The notes under the pieces are model-generated. The model saw only the letters and a list, made by a program, of their open reading frames with translations, did not search any database and was not told the DNA's origin. Below, piece after piece: positions 1 through 6,446 of a stretch of 64,000 nucleotides of DNA. The stretch spans positions 1-64,000 of the forward strand of contig NZ_JBJQOQ010000025.1 in assembly GCF_046036945.1 (NCBI RefSeq), in the 5' to 3' direction. Numbering within the stretch: the stretch's first letter is position 1; every line of letters starts with the position of its first letter. The stretch is from Brevibacillus_C sp046036945. GTDB taxonomy: Bacteria > Bacillota > Bacilli > Brevibacillales > Brevibacillaceae. The position numbers and the translations under genes were made by a program.

Positions 1-41
1 CACACCGGAGGTCGCGGGTTCGAGTCCCGTCAGCTCCGCCA
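1..41 (+). tRNA. 3' part of a tRNA, probably tRNA-Asp
   Basis: Only the 3' half is in the window: last anticodon base, anticodon-stem 3' strand, variable loop, a complete T arm around TTCGAGT and an encoded CCA end. The last anticodon base is C followed by A and C, the pattern of Asp(GTC) or Glu(TTC) loops. The T arm and the following Phe-Thr order favour Asp. Confidence 0.75.
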
Positions 42-82
42 TTTCTTGGTTGAGTTTCTGTTCTTGTTACATACACAAAAAT

Positions 83-158
<76 letters not shown>

Positions 159-184
159 TTTTTTTTGAATAAAATAATTGCAAT

Positions 185-260
185 GCCGGTGTAGCTCAAT
201 TGGTAGAGCACCTGACTTGTAATCAGGGGGTTGTGGGTTCAAGTCCTATCGCCGGCACCA
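185..260 (+). tRNA. tRNA-Thr (TGT)
   Basis: A 76-nt cloverleaf with acceptor GCCGGTG / CGCCGGC, anticodon TGT in the loop CTTGTAA, and an encoded CCA end. Confidence 0.97.
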
Positions 261-267
261 TTTTTTT

Positions 268-342
268 TGGGGCGTAGCCAAGCGGTAAGGCAACGGACTT
301 TGACTCCGTCATGCCCTGGTTCGAATCCAGGCGCCCCAGCCA
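268..342 (+). tRNA. tRNA-Gln (TTG)
   Basis: A 75-nt cloverleaf. The acceptor strand TGGGGCG starts at the last T of a poly-T run and pairs with CGCCCCA. The anticodon is TTG in the loop CTTTGAC, and CCA is encoded. Confidence 0.97.
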
Positions 343-356
343 TTATTTAGCTTCAC

Positions 357-432
357 GAGCCATTAGCTCAGTTGGTAGAGCATCTGACTTTTAATCAGAG
401 GGTCGAAGGTTCGAGTCCTTCATGGCTCACCA
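357..432 (+). tRNA. tRNA-Lys (TTT)
   Basis: A 76-nt cloverleaf with acceptor GAGCCAT / ATGGCTC, anticodon TTT in the loop CTTTTAA, and an encoded CCA end. Confidence 0.97.
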
Positions 433-472
433 GTTTTTTAATCTTAGTACGTAAATTTGTATTTGAATACAT

Positions 473-555
473 GCGGGTGTGGCGGAATTGGCAGACGCAC
501 CAGATTTAGGTTCTGGCGGGCAACCGTGGGGGTTCAAGTCCCTTCACCCGCACCA
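473..555 (+). tRNA. tRNA-Leu (TAG)
   Basis: An 83-nt class II tRNA with acceptor GCGGGTG / CACCCGC, anticodon TAG in the loop TTTAGGT, a long variable arm and an encoded CCA end. It is the last tRNA of the cluster; a terminator follows within 12 nt. Confidence 0.97.
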
Positions 556-566
556 TACGTGAGAAG

Positions 567-592
567 ACCTTGAGAAATCAAGGTTTTTTTTT
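567..592 (+). terminator. Terminator of the tRNA cluster
   Basis: A perfect 7-bp stem, ACCTTGA / TCAAGGT, with a GAAA tetraloop is followed by a run of nine T. It closes the tRNA transcript. Confidence 0.9.
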
Positions 593-672
593 GTTTTTAT
601 AGAGAGAATGCCGAATGGCCATGTAAACGATGTTTTTTTCATGGACTATTGAACCGAACGGGAGGGCTCGGC

Positions 673-744
673 ATGGTTTCATCGCATAACGAAGTGTTTA
701 CCCGGAAAAACCGTGAGCTGATGAAGCATTTGTATATGAAATGA
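673..744 (+). CDS. Possible 23-residue peptide
   Basis: A short open frame starts with ATG seven bases after GGGAGG and encodes a very basic peptide with the stretch TRKNRELMKHLYMK. I recognise no family. It could be a real small protein or the surviving 5' end of a lost gene, which would suit the decayed neighbourhood. Otherwise 593-809 shows only the hairpin at 756-787. Confidence 0.25.
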   Translation: MVSSHNEVFTRKNRELMKHLYMK

Positions 745-755
745 TAACACAAACT

Positions 756-787
756 TCCCCGGTCGATGATCGCGGTCATCCCGGGGA
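756..787. terminator. Strong hairpin, possible terminator of the anti-sigma gene
   Basis: The arms TCCCCGG and CCGGGGA enclose a second paired segment, GATGA / TCATC. It lies just past the stop codon of the minus-strand gene at 810. There is no clear U tract on either strand, so its role as a terminator is uncertain. Confidence 0.4.
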
Positions 788-809
788 TGTTCGTATGCAA
801 TGGAACCAA

Positions 810-1838
810 TTACCGCTGCGGCGTCATCAGATCCTCGGCGATACGGATCAATTCTTCCTTGGTCAACGGACTGTCTTGGTTATCCGATAAAGTGAAATGC
901 AAACCACGTTGTTCGTCCAGCCATCCCAGCCGGTTTTTTCCCGCCTTTAAAGGCTGGCTTCCTTCGCCCGCTTGAATATAATAGGCTTTGATCCCGTGGA
1001 TGGTCAGCTTTTCAGCCGTATCCTGGCCGTTCTGCATGACTTCTATGAATGTGGTCTCAGGGTCGTATTTGGAGGCCTCAATATTGACATAGTCCTTTCC
1101 TTTAGCGTACCGGGCGAAGGTAAGCGTAAAGTCCAGATCAGATGGATTCGGATTCAGCTTATGCGTAACCAGTTTCTCGCCTTCCGGAACGGCCTGCGCC
1201 TTGCGAATCAGTTCGTCGGTTAGGGCTTGGTATTCCGCGCTGTCCATAGTGTCTGGGAAGGTGAAAATCGGATAAACGTACCCGAAGTTGAATTGATAGC
1301 CGTCCGGCAGATGGACTGGAGAGGTAAACAGCGGCGTCCCTGTCCGCTTCGCTTCTTCCTGCAAACGGTCGAAGCTTGAAACTTCGGCCTCTCTATAGAC
1401 AAAAGCGATCTGGAGGTTCGAAACGGTATCGTCCTTAACATAATAGGCAGCGTATTCTCCGGGCTGAAGCCGACTCTTCGCTTCTTCGCGATAGGCCTCT
1501 TCGACCCGTACACGATGCTTGGCATCGTCTACGCTTGCGTTGGTGACGTCCGTGCTTAAGACGACATCGCCTTTGCCATTGCGGAATTCGAGATATTGGG
1601 AAGCCGCGTAACCTGCCGCGGCCACAGCCAAAACCGTAACCGCGACGAGCGCGGGAGCCGCGATGCCGGGCCGAAAGCGCCGGGGGACGGCCGATGGGAA
1701 TTTCGCTTGCGATTTCCTATAAATCCGGTCCATTACCTGATCTGTGACCTCAAAGGCCTGTACGTTCGAAGCGTTTTGAGGCAGCCGGTCCATATTTTTC
1801 AGACTTTGTTCTTCAGGGCTGTAGGGTATTCCACGCAT
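810..1838 (-). CDS. Anti-sigma-factor-like membrane protein
   Basis: The product is 342 residues long. About 57 N-terminal residues are followed by one membrane segment rich in Ala and Val (about residues 58-82). A long extracytoplasmic domain follows, with aromatic-rich repeats of the kind seen in DUF4367/RsgI-type anti-sigma partners. The start has GAGGAGG eight bases upstream and lies inside the 3' end of the ECF sigma remnant (about 40 nt overlap), the usual coupling of a sigma / anti-sigma pair. I see no zinc-binding HxxxCxxC motif, so this is not a classical ZAS-domain anti-sigma factor. Because the partner sigma gene is broken, the protein may have no target here, or may bind another sigma factor. 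The family call rests on architecture and context. Confidence 0.6.
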   Translation of the reverse strand: MRGIPYSPEEQSLKNMDRLPQNASNVQAFEVTDQVMDRIYRKSQAKFPSAVPRRFRPGIAAPALVAVTVLAVAAAGYAASQYLEFRNGKGDVVLSTDVTNASVDDAKHRVRVEEAYREEAKSRLQPGEYAAYYVKDDTVSNLQIAFVYREAEVSSFDRLQEEAKRTGTPLFTSPVHLPDGYQFNFGYVYPIFTFPDTMDSAEYQALTDELIRKAQAVPEGEKLVTHKLNPNPSDLDFTLTFARYAKGKDYVNIEASKYDPETTFIEVMQNGQDTAEKLTIHGIKAYYIQAGEGSQPLKAGKNRLGWLDEQRGLHFTLSDNQDSPLTKEELIRIAEDLMTPQR

Positions 1839-2270
1839 GAAAGCTCCTCCTCCATCTGTTCCATGATTTGTTTAAGCTTGGTTTTCGTCCGGACATATTG
1901 CTTTTTGGCCGCTTCCTGACTTTTGTTGACGATGTGTCCGATTTCCGGGAACGACTTTTCTTCAAAAACGCGTAGCACCAGCAAATTGCGCTCTTCCACG
2001 GTAAGCTTGCCCAGCGCTCGGCTGAGCGGTTCGCTGAAGAGTTGGCGTTCCATCACCTGCTCGGCGCTGTCCGCGGTCGTCGCGAACGGAAACAGGCAAC
2101 AAAATGTCCTGAACGGCATCTTCTGCCTCCGATTGGCTGCCAAGCAGCCGCCAGCAGTAAACGTAAATCGGCCGTTGGTACATCTGCACGATATAGGCGT
2201 AGTCTTCCGTATGGCCAGCCTGCACTTGTCTGACCCGGTATTCGATTTCTTCATCCAAAGCTTCTTTCAC
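1799..2270 (-). pseudogene. Broken ECF sigma factor (internal deletion plus frameshift)
   Basis: Two minus-strand frames each hold half of an ECF sigma factor. The upstream frame has a region 2 core, with the pattern YAYIVQMYQRPIYVYCWRLL and then SEAEDAVQDI. The downstream frame has region 4, with LTVEERNLLVLRVFEEKSF followed by a helix-turn-helix ending in KTKLKQIMEQ. At the junction (about 2100-2130) the frame changes, and the segment expected between them (region 2.3-2.4 and the linker) is mostly missing. A simple sequencing error would not remove that segment, so the gene looks truly inactivated. The start is unclear: GTG at 2270 has its Shine-Dalgarno too close, and a TTG at 2258 is also possible. 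The 3' end overlaps the anti-sigma-like gene. Confidence 0.75.
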
Positions 2271-2359
2271 CCCCTTGCTCAACCGCAGTACACTTCTATA
2301 ACAAATGAAGGACGTCAAAAGGGACATCAAACTGTAATTTTTTATGTAAGTATAGATGA

Positions 2360-2783
2360 TTGCATTGCCTCGATGGTAACGTTAATCGGGCTTGGATAAT
2401 TGCTAAACTCAAAAATCTGTCACTGCTGGCCGCGATAGGCCTTATCCTTACGTTCGGTTGGTTTTTAAGTCCATCTACAGTTCCATCTGTCAAGGAAACA
2501 GCAGCTGTTAATTCGAATTCTGGAACAAATGAAACAAACAATTCATTCAATAAGAAAGAAACAGAGGCGGGGCAGAACACAGAGAGATTAAACAATGGAT
2601 CTGTTAGTTCACCAATGACTGCACAACCGTTAATTGCGCAAGCGACGAATCCAACTCTCTCTACTCCTATGAATAATAAGCCATCAAATGAACGGCAACA
2701 GTTATTGAAGTAGTAGACGGCAATACGATGAAGGTACAATTGAATGATAAAGATTTGGTCGAGAAACCGGGGTGTTGGAAAGG
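2360..2783 (+). pseudogene. Remnant of a secreted thermonuclease
   Basis: The frame encodes an N-terminal hydrophobic segment (LLAAIGLILTFGWFL) and then a Ser/Thr/Asn-rich linker, ending at TAG 2711-2713. In the next frame the sequence continues as ATVIEVVDGNTMKVQL, the opening strand motif of staphylococcal-nuclease (SNase) domains, where VVDGDT is usual. The frame therefore shifts near 2700. Only about 25 residues of the nuclease domain remain before the terminator at 2783. All catalytic Arg and Glu residues are gone. Known family members are secreted or lipid-anchored nucleases. No convincing start codon with a ribosome binding site is present. Confidence 0.7.
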
Positions 2784-2813
2784 AAAAAAGCCCCGAGATC
2801 AGGGCTTTTTTTT
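2783..2813. terminator. Bidirectional terminator between the nuclease remnant and the Hfq-like gene
   Basis: AAAAAGCCC and GGGCTTTTT form a stem with T runs on both strands. It lies after the nuclease remnant (plus) and directly after the stop codon of the Hfq-like gene (minus). Confidence 0.85.
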
Positions 2814-2822
2814 GCTACTCAA

Positions 2823-3065
2823 TCATTCAGAACTGTTTCCAAAGTGCAGGGGAACGGGCTTGGCAGGAACAATGGTCGATATGGCAGCTTTATAAAGAAG
2901 GCTTTGTTTAGAATCTATCTGCAACGTTATTGTGTATGGGTCGGTGGCAATTATGAATCCCTTCATGTGAACGCCGTTCTTTGTAATTAGCGCAACCGGG
3001 ACCTGATGTGAGATGACATATTCCAAAAAGATTTCTTGTACCGCTATTTTTTTCAGTGCAATCAT
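2823..3065 (-). CDS. Divergent Hfq-like RNA chaperone
   Basis: The 80-residue product follows the whole Sm/Hfq pattern. It has an N-terminal helix with VQEIFLEYVISHQVPVALI (compare the IQDxFLNxLRKExIPVTI type), then NGVHMKGFIIATDPYTITL (Sm1, normally NGFQLKGxVxxFDNFTV), and LLYKAAISTIVP (Sm2, normally LVYKHAISTxxP). The Gln of the proximal pocket is kept (Q10). The nearly invariant His of YKHAIS is Ala here, and FDxF has become TDPY. Known Hfq acts as a hexamer that pairs small RNAs with mRNAs. The changes suggest a specialised or weakened RNA-binding surface. The gene is single, flanked by pseudogenes, and has its own terminator. The ATG at 3065 abuts GAAAGGG, so the true start may be a few codons downstream. 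Confidence 0.8.
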   Translation of the reverse strand: MIALKKIAVQEIFLEYVISHQVPVALITKNGVHMKGFIIATDPYTITLQIDSKQSLLYKAAISTIVPAKPVPLHFGNSSE

Positions 3066-3177
3066 CCCTTTCTCTCTATCGTCGGATTCACTTATATTCT
3101 ACCATATGTATCAGGGAGATAAACCTGCCGGCGAGAAAGGAATTGTGGCTTTTGTATCAAACAATATAATATTGCGT

Positions 3178-3748
3178 ATGCGATTCAGCATTGACAATCC
3201 CAAGAAGGCTGCTCTGCTTGTCATTGATATGGAGAACGACTTCATAAGACCGGGTGCTCCCATGTTTGTTCCGATGGCGTACGACATGGTATCCAATATA
3301 AAAAAGCTGCTCGAAGCCTGCAGAGAAAAGGAAATGACCATCATCTACACAGCGCATGTCCATGGAAAGGATCGCAAAGACATGGGGTTGATGGCCGATT
3401 TCTGGGCTCCGATCGGCAGCTAGACCGCTCCTCGTTGACGGAACAGAAGGGGGAGAGATCTATCGGGAGATCGCCCCGATGAAGGGGAGTTGGAGATTAA
3501 AAACATCGTTACAGCGCGTTTTACAACGCATCTGCGAGACAGGGGAATCGAGACGCTCATCATTACCAGAACGGTCACCAATATGTATTGCGAGTCGACG
3601 GCGGGAGACGCACAATTCCGGGATTATCAAGTGATATTTGTCTCGGATGCCAATGGCACCATGGATTACCCGGATTTAGGGACTGGAGCTGTGAAGAGCC
3701 CTGTCTTCGCCCGATTGGTGCGAAGGCGGGCGTTTCATTTTCCTGGAA
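3178..3748 (+). pseudogene. Broken isochorismatase-family cysteine hydrolase
   Basis: The family pattern is clear: KAALLVIDMENDFIRPGAP near the start, containing the catalytic Asp, a central LLVDGTEGGEIYREIAP, then TNMYCESTAGDAQFRDY with the catalytic Cys. The frame ends at TAG 3421-3423, the LVDGTEGGEIY part lies in another frame (about 3430-3486), and the remainder returns to the first frame. Two opposite frameshifts are therefore needed. The usual basic segment before the SAF/SGT motif is also eroded, and the C-terminus is lost in several frames. Family members hydrolyse amides or vinyl ethers such as nicotinamide or isochorismate. The start is uncertain: ATG 3178 or an upstream GTG. Confidence 0.8.
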
Positions 3749-3750
3749 AG

Positions 3751-3858
3751 CTAATGGGGCAAGATCGTGATTACCGTAGACAGGATGAGCAGGGCTACCA
3801 TTCCGACCACAATGCCAATAATTAACGCTCCGCTAATTCCTCTGCTTTTCGTCTGCAT
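3751..3858 (-). CDS. Small single-pass membrane protein (35 aa)
   Basis: A 36-codon frame starts with ATG at 3858, nine bases after a perfect AAGGAGG. The peptide is MQTKSRGIS, then a 22-residue hydrophobic helix (ALIIGIVVGMVALLILSTVI), then TILPH. The basic N-terminus predicts a cytoplasmic N-terminus and an outward C-terminus. I do not recognise a family. Upstream on the same strand a TTGACA-like element lies about 120 bp away, and a CATACTA element, resembling -10 boxes of sporulation sigma factors, lies at 3883-3889. Either could be its promoter; this is an inference. The 3' end abuts the isochorismatase remnant. Confidence 0.65.
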   Translation of the reverse strand: MQTKSRGISGALIIGIVVGMVALLILSTVITILPH

Positions 3859-4062
3859 GTGTTTATCCTCCTTTTTGATGGGTAGTATGCCCAAAATCAG
3901 TTACTCCTATATTGAAAAGGAAAAGATTGGTCTGGAGCGACTTTTTGCCATTTTGTCAATTTCGTGGTATTATGTAACACGATAGAATGAATACGTGTAT
4001 GAGGAATTCCCTTTCCGTATCGCCCTGATGACCCCATGTATTGACTGGAAATTAAATACCAC

Positions 4063-4139
4063 GTGCCCTTAGCTCAGCTGGATAGAGTGTTTGACTACGA
4101 ATCAAAAGGTCGGGAGTTCGAATCTCTCAGGGCACGCCA
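4063..4139 (+). tRNA. tRNA-Arg (ACG)
   Basis: A 77-nt cloverleaf with acceptor GTGCCCT / AGGGCAC, anticodon ACG in the loop CTACGAA, and an encoded CCA end. It stands alone, away from the cluster at the left edge. Confidence 0.96.
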
Positions 4140-4150
4140 TTTGTGATATA

Positions 4151-4177
4151 GAGTAGGAAGGAACCCTGCTCTTTTTT
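4151..4177 (+). terminator. Terminator after tRNA-Arg
   Basis: GAGTAGG pairs with CCTGCTC (one G-T pair) around a short loop and is followed by six T. Confidence 0.85.
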
Positions 4178-4266
4178 GCTAATTAGACCTGGAAAATTCC
4201 TATACGAATATTTGCGCTTCTTCCAAAAACGGAATGTTGCCAGTCAGCGGACAAGGAGTTGTGAGT

Positions 4267-5220
4267 ATGAGTGTTATCAAGCTGGATCAACCACATCAAG
4301 CCATTGAAAACCTGGTGCAAAATATTGAAAAAGTACTGATTGGAAAAAGAAAAGTCATTGAACTAAGTATTGTGGCCTTATTGGCAAAAGGACATGTGCT
4401 CCTGGAAGACGTCCCGGGCGTGGGCAAGACCATGTTGGTTCGCTCACTCGCCCGCTCAATCGGCGGGGATTTTAAACGGCTGCAGTTTACGCCGGATTTG
4501 CTTCCGACGGATGTCACAGGGGTATCGATATACAATCAGAGGTCGATGGAGTTTGAGTTCCGCCCGGGTCCGATTTTCGCGAATGTCATTTTGGCAGACG
4601 AGATCAACCGGACGTCGCCCAAAACGCAGTCAGCTTTACTGGAGGCGATGGAGGAGCATTCGGTCACGGTTGATGGTGTGACCCACCGGCTTTCGGAACC
4701 GTTTTTTGTCATGGCGACCCAAAATCCTTTGGAATACGAAGGCACTTTTCCCCTGCCGGAAGCGCAATTGGACAGGTTTCTTTTGCAGCTTCAATTGGGG
4801 TATCCCACGGAAAACGAGGAAATGCAAATACTCACCCGCTTCATCGGGCAACAGCCAATCGACAAAGTAGAGCCGGTTTTGACGGTGGAAGAAGTGAGAG
4901 CCCTTCAACGGGAAGTGGACTCGATCAAAGTCAGCGAGGGAGTCAAGGAGTACATTGTCCGCCTCTGCCACAAGACGCGCAGCCACCCGAGCGTATATCT
5001 GGGGGTTAGTCCGCGGGGGGCATTGGCGCTCTGCCGGGCCTCGCAGGCATTGGCATTTTTGCGGGGGAGAGACTTTGTCATCCCCGATGACGTGAAGGAA
5101 CTGGTACCGGTTACGTTCCGCCACCGGATTATCTTGAAACCCGAGGCGCGGCTGGAAGGGGCAACGGTTGACCGCTTGCTTTCCGGGGTACTGCAGGAGA
5201 CACGTGTCCCGATCGGTTGA
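4267..5220 (+). CDS. MoxR-family AAA+ ATPase
   Basis: The 317-residue protein has a Walker A motif, EDVPGVGKT, at about residue 50. It also has the MoxR signature LQFTPDLLPTDVTG, a Walker B ILADEINR followed by TSPKTQSALLEAMEE, and the sensor 1 region ATQNPLEYEGT. Length and motifs fit the AAA_3 family. These ATPases act as chaperones or activators of partner proteins, often DUF58 and vWA proteins. ATG 4267 was chosen because AAGGAG lies eight bases upstream; an in-frame GTG at 4261 is too close to it. It is the first gene of an operon with the DUF58 and transglutaminase genes, a conserved trio that often precedes guaA in related bacilli. Confidence 0.93.
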   Translation: MSVIKLDQPHQAIENLVQNIEKVLIGKRKVIELSIVALLAKGHVLLEDVPGVGKTMLVRSLARSIGGDFKRLQFTPDLLPTDVTGVSIYNQRSMEFEFRPGPIFANVILADEINRTSPKTQSALLEAMEEHSVTVDGVTHRLSEPFFVMATQNPLEYEGTFPLPEAQLDRFLLQLQLGYPTENEEMQILTRFIGQQPIDKVEPVLTVEEVRALQREVDSIKVSEGVKEYIVRLCHKTRSHPSVYLGVSPRGALALCRASQALAFLRGRDFVIPDDVKELVPVTFRHRIILKPEARLEGATVDRLLSGVLQETRVPIG

Positions 5221-5227
5221 GAGGACG

Positions 5228-6445
5228 GTGAGCGGGAACGTGAGACAACGAAAATACGGTAAATACAAGATTGCCCTGCTGGTGCTGATCACCTATGTTT
5301 TTGCCAAGTTTCAGGGCGGCTTTGCCAGCTGGTTTCTCTTTTACAGCAGCCTGACCTTCGCCAGCTACGAGGCGCTTACCTACCTGCTGATGTTTGCGAC
5401 GCTGGAGGTGGAGCGGGAAATCGAGGCGAGCCGGCTCCGCGATGGGGAGGATGTAGTCGTCACGCTGCGGCTAAGGCGAAAGATCTGGTTTCCGCTGGGC
5501 TGGTACTTGCTCGTGGAGCCGCTGCCGGATAAATTGGCCGGGTACTACGAGCCGCATCGGGAGCTTCTCTTCCCCGGTTTTCGCCGCGAGATGGAGGTCC
5601 GGTACGTGATCCCGTCACTGCCGCGGGGACATTACGTCCTGCAGGAGTGCGTGGTTAGCGCAGGGGATTTTTTTGGATTCATCCAACGGTCCAAGGCATT
5701 TCCCATCACGAACGATTTTCTGGTGTACCCGTCTTATCGGAAAATTACCCACTGGGCGACAGGAGACGGACGAATCAGCGGCGTTGTTCCCGTCCCCCAT
5801 CGCCGCTCGGACGACATCGCCGCCGTGCGCGGAGTGCGGGATTACCAGTGGGGTGACAGGTTGAGCCAGATTCACTGGCGGGCATCGGCACGCGGCCTGG
5901 GTCTGAAGACGAAGGAGTTCGAGCACCAGGCAATGAACCAGGTCGTCTTCTTCTTCGACGTCAACAAGCTTGCCTATGCCGGGCAGGACCCGCAGCTGTT
6001 TGAGCTGGCGGTAAAACTGGCGGCGAGCCTTGTCTACTACTGCAGCAGGCGACCTTTTCCCTTTGGCTTTATCTATCATGCTCAGCAGCGCGTTGCGATC
6101 CCAACCGGGGGCACACAGGCGCATTTTTTCCGCGTGTTTGACCAGTTGGCACATGTCATGCCGGATGGAGATGAGCCGTTTTCACAGGTGATTGGGCGGG
6201 AAGCGCTGGAAATTCCCTTGGGCATGACGCTCGCTGTCATTACTCCGTCGCTTGAGCAGCGAGTGGTCGCCCAACTGATGGAACTGTCCCGCTCCGGGCG
6301 AAATGTGCACCTCTTTTTGGTCCATGCCAAGCCCTTAAGCGGGGAAGAGCAGCGGGTTTTGCATATGTTGACGGCGGCAAAGGTGGTCTGCCGTCCACTC
6401 CACCTGAGCGAATTTGCCGAGCTAAAACGGATCGGAGGTGTTTAA
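5228..6445 (+). CDS. DUF58 domain membrane protein
   Basis: The product is about 405 residues, with two membrane segments near the N-terminus (about residues 18-62) and a beta-rich region. The DUF58 core is RRSDDIAAVRGVRDYQWGD followed by LSQIHWRASARGLGLKTKEF. DUF58 proteins resemble vWA domains and are partners of MoxR ATPases; their biochemical role is not settled. The start is uncertain: GTG 5228 lies just after GAGAGGA, and GTG 5240 is an alternative. The gene begins seven bases after moxR ends and stops one base before the transglutaminase gene, so the three are co-transcribed. Confidence 0.88.
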   Translation: MSGNVRQRKYGKYKIALLVLITYVFAKFQGGFASWFLFYSSLTFASYEALTYLLMFATLEVEREIEASRLRDGEDVVVTLRLRRKIWFPLGWYLLVEPLPDKLAGYYEPHRELLFPGFRREMEVRYVIPSLPRGHYVLQECVVSAGDFFGFIQRSKAFPITNDFLVYPSYRKITHWATGDGRISGVVPVPHRRSDDIAAVRGVRDYQWGDRLSQIHWRASARGLGLKTKEFEHQAMNQVVFFFDVNKLAYAGQDPQLFELAVKLAASLVYYCSRRPFPFGFIYHAQQRVAIPTGGTQAHFFRVFDQLAHVMPDGDEPFSQVIGREALEIPLGMTLAVITPSLEQRVVAQLMELSRSGRNVHLFLVHAKPLSGEEQRVLHMLTAAKVVCRPLHLSEFAELKRIGGV

Positions 6446-6446
6446 G

